Source: JBAZOO01 sp041648735 (lineage in GTDB: Bacteria > Verrucomicrobiota > Lentisphaeria > Oligosphaerales > CAITYL01). From it: 64,000 bases of DNA. The notes beneath the pieces were generated by a model. It worked only from the letters and a program-made list of their open reading frames with translations, was not told the DNA's origin and searched no databases. The stretch covers positions 55,208-119,207 of the forward strand of contig JBAZOO010000006.1 of assembly GCA_041648735.1 (NCBI GenBank), in the 5' to 3' direction. The number at the start of each line of letters is the position of its first letter. The stretch's first letter is position 1. The translations under genes and the position numbers were made by a program. Below, one piece after another: positions 8,287-16,716 of this stretch.

Positions 8287-11200
8287 TTATTGCTTTGTAT
8301 CGCACAGGGCTTCCCGCACGGAAAAACATTGATCCGCAGCCAGTTGATCCTTAAGCCTCGCCAATACTGGCTGGTGCTCGGCATCCGCAAACCGCGACAA
8401 TTTGGCAACCACGGCAGAAGCTGCTTTACGCAATCGGGTCTCGCTGGATCTTGCGGCAAACGACAAGGAATACAAAATAGATCCCACCATGATAGGGTCG
8501 AGTTCCACCGCTTCAGCACGTGTGATAACGTAGAAAGCCGCTGCCGCAGTAACGGGATTGTCGTCCCTAGTACCAAGGACCACTTTGTCCATTACAGTCC
8601 TTGTTCTCGACACCCGATGTTGAAGTGCACGAAACGTGAATCGCCGAATTTTAGGGTCGTTGTGTGTCAGGGCATGTTCGAACACCGCGGAAAGCCGGGG
8701 CCCTATTGCACCAGGTTCGGCTTCCTCAAGCATTGCCAAGCAATGAATGGCCGCAGCAATAATGTCTGCTGGCCCCCCCATAGAAATCCTGAAGCGTTGC
8801 AGAGGATTAGCGGCATCTTCTGGCGTAGTTGCCCCCGAAGGAAGAGACTGTTCGTTCTCTGCAAGAGTCAAAACTTGTTTCGTAATAGCGTTTTTCTCGA
8901 AGGAAGACACATGCAAATAGAGGATTGGAATTAGTTCCAAGGCCGTAACTTTATTCTGTACTGAATCCTCGGGGTTGCTCAGACTAGCCAGCAACGCCTC
9001 GGCAAACGTCTTCCGCGTTTGTTCCGGTAATTCTTCGAAGTGTCGCGACAAGCCCCATAGGGGGATTGCGGGTGACTCGTATGTTACATTTTTTTTACCT
9101 TGGACAACCCTTGTGACTGTAGCCCCGCCAGTTGCCGGAACCTCTGTTTCGGGAGCCAGTACACGAACCTGCCCCTGCAATCTCGTGAGGACACGCGCGG
9201 CAAAGGTACTCAGTTCTTCAGGGTTCGGGTCAACATCGAACAGTTCCGTTGCGCCAAGCAATAGCCCGTTGTCGCAAAAAGCGCCCGATGGATACAGGAC
9301 TTTGGCCATTGCATGCTTTGTTTCCACATCACTTCTCTCCGCGACATCACACACTAATTCCCACGATTCGCGGAAATCGTAGTCGAACTTGCCCGTTGTA
9401 ACAAGGGGAAGGCACAGCTCAGCCAAAGACCGAAGCTTGGTATGCGTGAGCTTCGGCACGGCGTGGGTGAGGACTTGGATCTTTTCCATCCGCGTAATCC
9501 CAACCTTAGACCAATCGGGGAAAGCAATTACTGCATCAGCCACTCTCTCTGTGGTTGCCGTATCAAACCGGGGCATGAGAGCTCCAAGAGCCTTCCAAGC
9601 AGCCCGAGAGGCCTCCCAAGGGGACAACATGGCCTTGTCGCATACCCGTGTCTTGGCCAACAGGTATTTGAGCACTTCTGGGAGAAGGTGGTCTGGAAGT
9701 TCATCAGCAAGTTCGCCAAATATGTCACACGCGGTCTTTGCATGGGTCGCCAGATGGGCGAATTTCAGAAGGTGCATGAATGATTCACCAAGCTTCTCCG
9801 GTTGCCGCGAATTCCGCAATGCGGCAACAACGACCTTCACCACCTTGTCGTCGTGCGACAAAAGACCATAGAACACTGCGTCTCGCAAAAAGTTGACCTT
9901 AACGCATTCTCTGGCCAAGCGAGCACAAGACCATTGGAACGCGAACCATTCGTTCCCACAATAGGCGGTTCTGGCGGCACGAGCCAGATATGCCATAGCA
10001 TCATAATGCTTATCAGCTTCTGCCGCGTCTAGTCCATGCAATGAGTTGCGTTGGTCCTCCCGCGAAATCTCCGAAAAATTCCTTTCGTCTACTGAATCGT
10101 AGAATCCAGCCAACGATTCCTTCTCTTGTGCCTGCATGGAGACCGACTGGTAGCAAGCGACGCACGTCCCAGACAGTTCGGCTGGCAAGCTTTCGAGTTT
10201 GGGCCATAACTCGTTTCTAAAGACAGCGAGAGCCTCACCAAACCTGCCTTCAAAATAAAACAATTCGGCTTTGAGCAACAGAACGCTGGCTTCTTCAGCC
10301 ACGTCATGGGCTGTAGTCCATGTCAATTTTGTTAAGATATCAAGTACGGCATCGACGCCCCCAGCCATAGCCTTCAAACGCCAACCCAACATTCGCGTGC
10401 GCAACGCCCCTGTATCCAGTACGCCAAATTCGTGACTATACCCGAGAGCATCACCCGGTTCGCCGAGTAAGAATGCCATTTCAATCAGATCCGCGACCAT
10501 CAGGTCCCGATCTCCTTTTGATAACGCAATTGCAACAGCTTGGCGTCCCGCCTCAGTCGCCTCTTTGTAGTGGATGGCCAAGTCATAAAGCGCAAGAAAT
10601 TTCTGCCGGTAGTAAGTGAATTTAAGCGGATCATCGGTAGCCAAATCCTGAACAAGAGGCATAAGCTCCTGAAGCAACATTATGGCCAAAAAAGATCCAT
10701 AATCTTTTATCTGCCAGGTTGCAAGACGGAGACCATAGTCCATTTTCTGGCGCGCCGGCAAACTATTTTTAACAGCGCTGTAAGCGTGATCGAACTCCAC
10801 CCTTGCTGATCGGATCCCACCAACGTCATGTAGGCTTTTCATAAATTGCCAAGCCTGCTCGATATAGTCTGCTGCGGGTATCAGCGCTTTGCGTTCCTCC
10901 AACTCGGCGAATTGCCGTTTCGCGGCGGAACGAGTATGGCGAAGATATTCCAAAGCCGCCAAACGTCTGCGATCTGTAGCCGTCAATTCACGGTGTTGCA
11001 ATTCGGCTGCCATCGCCAAATAGACGCTGTCTGGCATGGCCTCTTTCGCATCGTAGGAGGATCCGATAACCCGATACGTAACGCTTCTCATCAGTCCGTG
11101 CGCGGTTAGCACCCCTTCGTGCCGCCGGACTTCCTCTTGAATTAATGGTACCTGAAGGCAGGGTACGACACGTTCGTAATCGGCTCTTCGATTAGCTGGG

Positions 11201-11946
11201 AACTCAAATTCAATCGTTATTGCGCCCCGATCAACGGAGATGTGTTCCGTGTAGTAATGGTGCCACCAATGACTTTGTGAGTTCGCCGGGAGACAAAGTA
11301 TTTTCGCCTTCTCACGGCAGGCGCGGAATTGTGTATCGTCGAGGATATCGGCGATTCGTATAACCGCCCCCAAGAGATCCATGCGTAGCCCTTTGCGTTG
11401 CTCCGTATTACGCGAATATTCGGACTGCTGGTCCGAGACATCCAAGTCGAGTTGGTGTATGGCGCAGAGTAACGCGATTTCCTCAGGGAAGAGGCCATTT
11501 ACGGGGAGGATTGAACATGGGCCTTGATATTTTGCAGCTAGGCATACCAATTCGGCGGATATTCTATGGTGATGGCTGCGGATAAATTTCTCTTTGGCCT
11601 CCTTGCTGAGGTCATTCCACGACTCTCCCATGAGCCGCGACGAAACAGTCGAAAGCTCAGAGACCGCTTCGACATGCATTCCCAAGTCATGGAGGTAGCA
11701 GGCCGCGTATAGAGCCGCCAACTCATTCTCCTGCAAAGCACGATTCCCCTCTTGGATTGGAGAGATTAGTTCATCCACAAAGCCAGCCACCCTGTCGGAG
11801 TGATCAACGCTGTGGTCAGTGAAGTGCAGAAGCAACTCCGTTGCCAGCAGGGGTTGGACGGATGACCGTAGCGTTTCGAGTCGACTACGTACCGGATTAT
11901 CGCCGGAAAGATGCCGAAATCGTGTGTTCGTATGTGTAGCCATCAT
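8287..11946 (-). CDS. HD-domain protein with long helical-repeat C-terminus, candidate defence effector
   Basis: A 1219-aa protein. The N-terminal 210 residues look like an HD-type metal-dependent phosphohydrolase: H45/H49 in DHSVDHSDRV, the HD pair at 86-87 in YLHDLGMH, H125-127, H164 in AIHQLD, and an acidic ending RIADILDDTQFR near 200. This resembles the HD domain described in bacterial conflict-system effectors. The remaining 1000 residues are alpha-helical with TPR/HEAT-like character and no second catalytic motif I recognise. It lies 14 bp after hsdS in the same operon, with a strong GGGGGAG ribosome site before ATGATG, so it is co-expressed with the restriction genes. I infer a nucleotide- or nucleic-acid-targeting accessory; its substrate is unknown. 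GC content appears lower than in flanking genes. Confidence 0.7.
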   Translation of the reverse strand: MMATHTNTRFRHLSGDNPVRSRLETLRSSVQPLLATELLLHFTDHSVDHSDRVAGFVDELISPIQEGNRALQENELAALYAACYLHDLGMHVEAVSELSTVSSRLMGESWNDLSKEAKEKFIRSHHHRISAELVCLAAKYQGPCSILPVNGLFPEEIALLCAIHQLDLDVSDQQSEYSRNTEQRKGLRMDLLGAVIRIADILDDTQFRACREKAKILCLPANSQSHWWHHYYTEHISVDRGAITIEFEFPANRRADYERVVPCLQVPLIQEEVRRHEGVLTAHGLMRSVTYRVIGSSYDAKEAMPDSVYLAMAAELQHRELTATDRRRLAALEYLRHTRSAAKRQFAELEERKALIPAADYIEQAWQFMKSLHDVGGIRSARVEFDHAYSAVKNSLPARQKMDYGLRLATWQIKDYGSFLAIMLLQELMPLVQDLATDDPLKFTYYRQKFLALYDLAIHYKEATEAGRQAVAIALSKGDRDLMVADLIEMAFLLGEPGDALGYSHEFGVLDTGALRTRMLGWRLKAMAGGVDAVLDILTKLTWTTAHDVAEEASVLLLKAELFYFEGRFGEALAVFRNELWPKLESLPAELSGTCVACYQSVSMQAQEKESLAGFYDSVDERNFSEISREDQRNSLHGLDAAEADKHYDAMAYLARAARTAYCGNEWFAFQWSCARLARECVKVNFLRDAVFYGLLSHDDKVVKVVVAALRNSRQPEKLGESFMHLLKFAHLATHAKTACDIFGELADELPDHLLPEVLKYLLAKTRVCDKAMLSPWEASRAAWKALGALMPRFDTATTERVADAVIAFPDWSKVGITRMEKIQVLTHAVPKLTHTKLRSLAELCLPLVTTGKFDYDFRESWELVCDVAERSDVETKHAMAKVLYPSGAFCDNGLLLGATELFDVDPNPEELSTFAARVLTRLQGQVRVLAPETEVPATGGATVTRVVQGKKNVTYESPAIPLWGLSRHFEELPEQTRKTFAEALLASLSNPEDSVQNKVTALELIPILYLHVSSFEKNAITKQVLTLAENEQSLPSGATTPEDAANPLQRFRISMGGPADIIAAAIHCLAMLEEAEPGAIGPRLSAVFEHALTHNDPKIRRFTFRALQHRVSRTRTVMDKVVLGTRDDNPVTAAAAFYVITRAEAVELDPIMVGSILYSLSFAARSSETRLRKAASAVVAKLSRFADAEHQPVLARLKDQLAADQCFSVREALCDTKQ

Positions 11947-11960
11947 TGCTCCCCCTTCGT

Positions 11961-13178
11961 TTAGGCGTGAACTCGTAACTGCCCAGTCAAAAGCTTTTGC
12001 ATCAGCCCGCGTTTCTGTTGGTCGAGGGCGGCGCGCTGGGCGCGGCGGAGGCGGAGCTCGTCGTCACAGGTGTCGAGAATGGCGGCGATTCGGCGTTGCG
12101 CTTCGATGTCGGCGGGGATGAAGACTTCTATGGCCGCAAAAACAGGAAACTTGAGGTTAAGCGTATCGTCCACCAGACCCTGTGAATATCGATGGAAAAG
12201 ATGAATCGTGTGTCGGAATTTGAAGAGATGTGCAGCAAAGCGGACGTCAATGCCTTTGGTGGGAGTGCAGATCGTGTAGGCTGGGCTCACAATTCCCTCG
12301 AGCGCAGAGACGGCTGACACTCCTTGCCACATGCGCATGGTGTTGTACCCGATGTCCCCGGGGGCGATGCGCAGATATTTGGATTTATCCTCGGAGGAGG
12401 TGTCACGTTTTGCCAAACCATCTCGCCGAACGATGCCGCGGTCTGCGGTAATTGACAACAGATCAAGATCGGGGCGGTTTTGTTCGACTCGTTCTGTGAA
12501 CAGGTCACCCAGTTTGGCGGTAATCCACTTGCCAGAACATTCGGATCCCCGCATCTTGCCACTCAGCAACTGCTGCATGAGGGCTTTTTTGCGGCGTTCT
12601 TTGGCGGCGATGAGGGCGTCGAGTTTCTCCAGGGCATCGTCCCAGGCGGTGAGGATCTCCGCGATCTTGCGCTGTTCGGGGAGGGGAGGTGTGGGGACTT
12701 CCGCTGACAAGAACGCCTCCTTTGAGATATTCTTCATGCTATCACTCGTTCCCGAAGCGATAGATTTCAAAAAGGTTCGACCAGCAGAAGACGCAAGTAT
12801 TTGTGCGAGCCACCTGGGATCAAGTTGTGCGTCTTCTTTCCAAATCGCTTGCCAAAGCCTGTCAGGCAAATAGACACCTGAAACTTCTGCCGACACATAG
12901 GCGTTAGCACCTACCAAATCAGGCGTATTCATTCGACTGATTATGATGCTTCCCTTGCGTACAGGACAGCGCAGACGCCCAAGTTCTGAACGAACTACAG
13001 GTTTTGCTTCATTCACATCGAATCGGCCAGTCGAAACGCAACTCGTTTTGAGAATCAGAGAACTGCGGTCGCCGTCCAACTCAGAGGAATTCACGCTAAC
13101 ACCAGACTCGAGTTCGGAGACAAATGACCCAATAGGATGAAGTTTCCACGTCTTTGGCGTATCAGGCAATATCTTCAT
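11961..13178 (-). CDS. hsdS: Type I restriction enzyme, S subunit (HsdS), full length
   Basis: This 405-aa specificity subunit has two target-recognition domains. The first is followed by the conserved helical block PLPEQRKIAEILTAWDDALE plus KLDALIAAKERRKKALMQQL. The second is followed by AQRRIAAILDTCDDELRLRR and KRGLMQKLLTGQLRV. These pairs of TRD plus coiled spacer define the bipartite DNA site for the whole complex. The ATG at 13178 overlaps the stop of the preceding 57-aa ORF as ATGA, implying translational coupling. The TRDs are too variable for the recognition sequence to be predicted. Confidence 0.93.
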   Translation of the reverse strand: MKILPDTPKTWKLHPIGSFVSELESGVSVNSSELDGDRSSLILKTSCVSTGRFDVNEAKPVVRSELGRLRCPVRKGSIIISRMNTPDLVGANAYVSAEVSGVYLPDRLWQAIWKEDAQLDPRWLAQILASSAGRTFLKSIASGTSDSMKNISKEAFLSAEVPTPPLPEQRKIAEILTAWDDALEKLDALIAAKERRKKALMQQLLSGKMRGSECSGKWITAKLGDLFTERVEQNRPDLDLLSITADRGIVRRDGLAKRDTSSEDKSKYLRIAPGDIGYNTMRMWQGVSAVSALEGIVSPAYTICTPTKGIDVRFAAHLFKFRHTIHLFHRYSQGLVDDTLNLKFPVFAAIEVFIPADIEAQRRIAAILDTCDDELRLRRAQRAALDQQKRGLMQKLLTGQLRVHA

Positions 13179-13348
13179 ACTCTCGCCTCCGGTTTGGCGC
13201 TCAAGGCCCTTGCCGTGTCTCTGGCGGTCAGGGACTGGAGTTGGCGGATGGCGATTTGGTTCAGCCGGAGCAGGCGGTCGGGCTGGGGCAGGCCCATGCG
13301 GATGAATTCGACGGGATTAAACGGGGCATTGCTTGGGGAACTATTCAT
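13175..13348 (-). CDS. 57-aa ORF, duplicated C-terminus of the KilA-N protein
   Basis: This small frame (MNSSPSNAPFNPVEF...) repeats the last 40 residues of the KilA-N gene: EFIRMGLPQPDRLLRLNQIA followed by IRQLQSLTAR, then diverges (DTARALSAKPEARV). Its ATG lies inside the end of the RhuM-tail ORF, and its TGA overlaps the hsdS ATG. It may survive mainly because it keeps the chain of coupled translation into hsdS intact, or it may be a stand-alone small protein; sequence alone does not decide. Confidence 0.55.
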   Translation of the reverse strand: MNSSPSNAPFNPVEFIRMGLPQPDRLLRLNQIAIRQLQSLTARDTARALSAKPEARV

Positions 13349-13595
13349 GGGATCCCCCTGGAAACTCTTTGGTCAGGCGGTCAAAATCGGACTCGAACAG
13401 CCGGTCCTGGACGATGCGGTATTTTTCGAACTCGCTCTCGGCGTGGTCGCGGGCGAGTTCCGCCGTGATCCGGCCGCACGCATTTAAGTTATTCGGAATT
13501 CCCGAACAACTGGCGTGACCAGTAGCTTGAATAATCCGGAAATTCCGGAGAGTTCCCGAACCCGTTGGCGGGCACTTTGCTCCATTGTGTTTCAT
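13341..13595 (-). pseudogene. RhuM-family C-terminal remnant ORF
   Basis: An 84-codon frame whose second half reads ITAELARDHAESEFEKYRIV followed by QDRLFESDFDRLTKEF. This is the typical C-terminus of RhuM-family proteins (once called virulence proteins), which often sit between hsdM and hsdS. The first half has no such similarity, so the main part of a rhuM gene seems to have been lost. Its ATG overlaps the KilA-N stop as ATGA and its TAG overlaps the start of the next small ORF. Whether a protein is still made is unclear. Confidence 0.6.
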
Positions 13596-14434
13596 ACCCC
13601 CGACTCCGGCTTAAAATCCAAGGCATTCGCGGCGGCCCTGGCGGTCAGGGACTGGAGTTGGCGGATGGCGATTTGGTTCAGCCGGAGCAGGCGGTCGGGC
13701 TGGGGCAGGCCCATGCGGATGAACTCGGCATTCATGCCCTCGATGTTGGCCAGGACCAGCAACTGCTCGATGGCCGCGTAGTCGCGCATGTTGCCGTCCT
13801 GGCCGGGATTGGCCTCGCGCCATTGCCGGGCGGTCTGGCCGAACAGCGCGACGTTCAGCACGTCGGCCTCGGTGGCATAGGTGAAGCTGATCTGCTCGGG
13901 CGTCAGGGCGGCGGGGATGAGGTGATCCTTGATGGCGTCGGTGTGAATGCGGTAGTTGAGCTTGGCGAGGGTGCGGTTGAGATTCCAAGCCAAGGACAGG
14001 CGGCGGTTCTCGTCTTCCTTGAGCCGGCGGAATTCTTTGACCAGGTAAATCTTGAATTCGGGACTGATCCACATGCCGAACTCGAAGGCGATGTCGGGAT
14101 GCGCGAAGGTGCCGCCGTACCGCCCAGCCGTTGCCTTCAGGCCGATGGCGTTGGTCTTTTCGACCCACTCTTTCACGCTGATCTTGTAATTATTCAGACC
14201 CGCCTGACTTCTAATTGCGGCGAATTCGCCATAATTAAAAGCGGGATTGAAAACGGACTCCCAGATGCCAAGAAATTCCACGGTGTTGCGGTTGCGGAGC
14301 CAGTCCGAGATGAAGAAGTCTCCGTCCTTCGCCTTAAGCATGTCGGTGAGCGAGATGTAATCGCCATCCTTGCCGGAGAGAATGGAAACCGCTGTGCCCT
14401 GGACCTCAATCAAAGCGCTGCTGGTCTTCTTCAC
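13592..14434 (-). CDS. KilA-N domain protein
   Basis: A 280-aa protein with an N-terminal KilA-N DNA-binding domain (DGDYISLTDMLKAKDGDFFI, then WLRNRNTVEFLGIWE and GRYGGTFAHPDIAFEFGMWI, residues about 20-140) and a helical C-terminus (FRRLKEDENRR..., NQIAIRQLQSLTAR). KilA-N proteins occur in phages and as passengers of type I restriction loci, where their role is unproven; regulation or phage sensing are possibilities. It starts with GTG at 14434, overlapping the hsdM stop (GTGA), and ends in an ATGA overlap with the next ORF. Its 3' end is duplicated at about 13187-13305. Confidence 0.85.
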   Translation of the reverse strand: MKKTSSALIEVQGTAVSILSGKDGDYISLTDMLKAKDGDFFISDWLRNRNTVEFLGIWESVFNPAFNYGEFAAIRSQAGLNNYKISVKEWVEKTNAIGLKATAGRYGGTFAHPDIAFEFGMWISPEFKIYLVKEFRRLKEDENRRLSLAWNLNRTLAKLNYRIHTDAIKDHLIPAALTPEQISFTYATEADVLNVALFGQTARQWREANPGQDGNMRDYAAIEQLLVLANIEGMNAEFIRMGLPQPDRLLRLNQIAIRQLQSLTARAAANALDFKPESGV

Positions 14435-15921
14435 AGCCCCAACTCCTTGAGATGCTCGGCCATCTTCTGGCGCACGGCGGCGAGATCTGTTTCCAGTCCG
14501 GCGATTTCCTGTTTCACGGCGGCGAGGTCGATCTCGGCCTCTTCCTCGAAGGTGTCGACGTAGCGGGGGATGTTGAGGTTGAACTCGTTGTCGGCCAGTT
14601 CCTGGGCGGTGGCGCGGTAGGCGTACTTGGGCACGGTCTCAAAGGCGCGGCAGGTGCGGACGATTTTGTCGAGGTGCTCGTCGGTGAGGACGTTCTGGTT
14701 CTTGGCGTCCCGGTACTCGCGGGACGCGTCGATGAAGAGGACGTCGCCGTGGGTCTTGGCCTTGTTGAAGAGCAGGATGGCGGCGGGAATGCCGGTGCCA
14801 AAGAAGAGATTGGCCGGGAGGCCGATGACGGCTTCCAGCAGGTTTTCCTCGATGAATTTCCGCCGGATCCGGCCCTCGGCGCCGCCGCGGAAGAGGACGC
14901 CGTGGGGCACGACGACCCCGACCCGGCCGGTGCCCTCGCGGGCGGTCTCGATCATGTGGGTGATGAAGGCGTAGTCGCCCTTGGACTTGGGCGGCAGGCC
15001 GCGGTGATAGCGGCGGAAGGTGTCGGTCGTGGCCTCCTCGATGCCCCACTTCTCCAGGGAAAAGGGCGGATTGGCGACGACGATGTCGAACTTCATGAGC
15101 TGGTCATGCTCGACCAGGCGCGGATTGCGCAGGGTGTCGCCCCACTCGATGCGGAAGTTGTCCATGCCATGCAGGAACATGTTCATCCGGCAGAGGGCGT
15201 GGGTGGTGCCGTTGCTTTCCTGGCCGAAGAGGGCGAAGTCCCGTTTGTCGGCCTGGCGCCCCACCTTGATCAGCAGCGAGCCGGAACCGCAGGCGGGATC
15301 GCAGATGGTGTCCCCTTTCTTCGGCGCGAGCAGTCGGGCCAGCAGGGTGGAAACCTGGCCGGGGGTGTAGAATTCCCCGGCCTTCTTGCCGGCGTCGGAG
15401 GCGAAGCGCTCCAGCAGGTATTCATAGACATTGCCGATCACATCCACGTCCCCCACCACTGAGGGCCGCAGGTCAAGGCGCGGGTCGTTGAAATCCTCCA
15501 GGAGGTGCTTCAGGCGGGCATTGCGGTCCCGGGTCTGCCCCAGCTTGGTTTCCGAATTGAAGCTGACCTCGCGGAAGACCCCTTCCAGCTTCTCCTTGTT
15601 GGCCTCTTCGATTTCCCCCAGGGCCACATCAATCCGCTCCCCGATGTCGGCCTGGTTCCGGTATTCGTAGAGACTTTTGAAGTCGCAGCCGTCCGGGAGT
15701 TGGAAGCGTTCACGGGCAAGGCGGCGTTCCACGCGGGCCAGGTCTCCGTCGAACTCCTTGAGGTAGCGTTCGCGATGGTCGTTCCACACATCCGAGATGT
15801 ATTTGAGGAAGACCATGACAAGGATGTAATTCTTGTAGTCCGCCGGATCCAGCACGCCACGGAACGTGTCACAGGCGCGCCAGGCGACATCGTTAATCTG
15901 GCTTTGGTCAATCTTCTTCAT
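14431..15921 (-). CDS. hsdM: Type I restriction enzyme, M subunit (HsdM)
   Basis: This is a 496-aa N6-adenine methyltransferase that modifies host sites and forms the core with HsdS. It shows the SAM-binding motif DTICDPACGSGSLL, the catalytic NPPF motif in FDIVVANPPFSLEKWG, the N-terminal helical HsdM domain (YKNYILVMVFLKYISDVW) and a C-terminal coiled coil. The ATG at 15921 (MKKIDQSQINDVAWRA) is the standard start; the frame stays open to 15981 only through repeat sequence. It overlaps the half-size S gene by 14 bp and the KilA-N gene by 4 bp, so the operon is tightly packed. Confidence 0.95.
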   Translation of the reverse strand: MKKIDQSQINDVAWRACDTFRGVLDPADYKNYILVMVFLKYISDVWNDHRERYLKEFDGDLARVERRLARERFQLPDGCDFKSLYEYRNQADIGERIDVALGEIEEANKEKLEGVFREVSFNSETKLGQTRDRNARLKHLLEDFNDPRLDLRPSVVGDVDVIGNVYEYLLERFASDAGKKAGEFYTPGQVSTLLARLLAPKKGDTICDPACGSGSLLIKVGRQADKRDFALFGQESNGTTHALCRMNMFLHGMDNFRIEWGDTLRNPRLVEHDQLMKFDIVVANPPFSLEKWGIEEATTDTFRRYHRGLPPKSKGDYAFITHMIETAREGTGRVGVVVPHGVLFRGGAEGRIRRKFIEENLLEAVIGLPANLFFGTGIPAAILLFNKAKTHGDVLFIDASREYRDAKNQNVLTDEHLDKIVRTCRAFETVPKYAYRATAQELADNEFNLNIPRYVDTFEEEAEIDLAAVKQEIAGLETDLAAVRQKMAEHLKELGL

Positions 15922-16561
15922 GTACGCATGTCCGTTTTGGCGCTTCGGTGTCGTTTGGTGTGGAGTGCGGCGACTCGGCACCGCACTCCATGGCCGCCGC
16001 CATAAGCTGGCCGTTTAGCAGTTTCGATTTTAATCTCGCAAGACGCTCCATCATGGCGCGTTCCGCCAGCGCCAGGCTGGCGACATCCACGATTTTCCGC
16101 TGCACGGCCAGCGGCGGCACCGGCATCTCCATTTCGGCCAAGTCACTCCGCTGGATGATCTGGACATAGGTGCCCTTGCGCCGGCCCTCAAAGTAACGGG
16201 CCGCCTCTTCCGTGCGCAGGAACCACGCCAAGTATTCCGGAAGCACCCTGTCCGGGTTTGGCCGCAAGATGAAGAACTGCGCGCCCGCAAGGGTGTTCGG
16301 TAAATTCAGGGAATAGACAATCGCGGTCGCGCGGGTGCCCCGGTTGGGAAACAGCACGTCACCCGGACGAAGGAATAAGTCCACTTTCACGGGTTCATTG
16401 GGCTCGATGCGGACAAACGCGTCCTTCAGCCAGGTGCCGTCTTGGGAAATGTCGCCAATGCGGATCAAATGACAGGAACCCGTGGGGACGGCGCGGGTCG
16501 CATCCCGCCCTCGCAGGGTCGCGCCCATCCGTATTTCCGCCATGGCACTAAGCTGGTGCAT
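15908..16561 (-). CDS. Half-size type I S-like protein (single TRD)
   Basis: A 217-aa HsdS-like protein with one target-recognition domain (LIRIGDISQDGTWLKDAFVR, FLRPGDVLFPNRGTRATAIV) and one spacer helix block (PVPPLAVQRKIVDVASLALA, ERLARLKSKLLNGQL). Half-size S proteins can dimerise or replace one half of a full S subunit. Being first in the operon and overlapping hsdM, it gives the locus a second specificity option besides the full HsdS. Its last 28 residues (MECGAESPHSTPNDTEAPK...) come from repeat copy C, so the original C-terminus was probably altered by that insertion. An AGAGAGG ribosome site precedes the ATG at 16561. Confidence 0.85.
   Translation of the reverse strand: MHQLSAMAEIRMGATLRGRDATRAVPTGSCHLIRIGDISQDGTWLKDAFVRIEPNEPVKVDLFLRPGDVLFPNRGTRATAIVYSLNLPNTLAGAQFFILRPNPDRVLPEYLAWFLRTEEAARYFEGRRKGTYVQIIQRSDLAEMEMPVPPLAVQRKIVDVASLALAERAMMERLARLKSKLLNGQLMAAAMECGAESPHSTPNDTEAPKRTCVHEED
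15961..15990. repeat. Palindromic repeat, copy C (minimal form)
   Basis: Only the outer arms remain: TGGAGTGCGG, a 10-bp centre, and CCGCACTCCA, a perfect 10-bp inverted pair. It lies in the 3' end of the half-size S gene, just before the start of hsdM, and is translated as part of the former. Confidence 0.85.
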
Positions 16562-16590
16562 GAGCCTCTCTGATCCACCTTTTACATCTC

Positions 16591-16618
16591 AGCATACAAC
16601 AGGTATGCAACGACTCAA
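16591..16618 (-). promoter_or_regulatory. Predicted sigma-70 promoter with overlapping inverted repeat, defence operon
   Basis: On the minus strand, TTGAGT (16613-16618) and TATGCT (16591-16596) are separated by 16 bp and lie 30 bp upstream of the first ATG of the operon. GCATAC / GTATGC (16592-16597 and 16603-16608) forms an inverted repeat over the spacer and -10 box, a plausible operator. The surrounding 100 bp is clearly AT-richer than the rest. Prediction by eye only. Confidence 0.45.
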
Positions 16619-16716
16619 GCCATTTTCCCTGATTTATTTCACACACATTGTAATCGTGCAATACGGAAAAACTACTGTTGCCATCGGGGGGCATGGGTGA
16701 AGAAGCATCCGGGGCA

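Noticed and set aside
8242..8934. 230-codon plus-strand frame opposite the HD gene
   Set aside because: No motif, no ribosome site, and it is the antisense of the HD protein's C-terminus.
9442..9783. 113-codon plus-strand frame inside the HD gene
   Set aside because: Antisense of the helical-repeat region, without support from motifs or a ribosome site.
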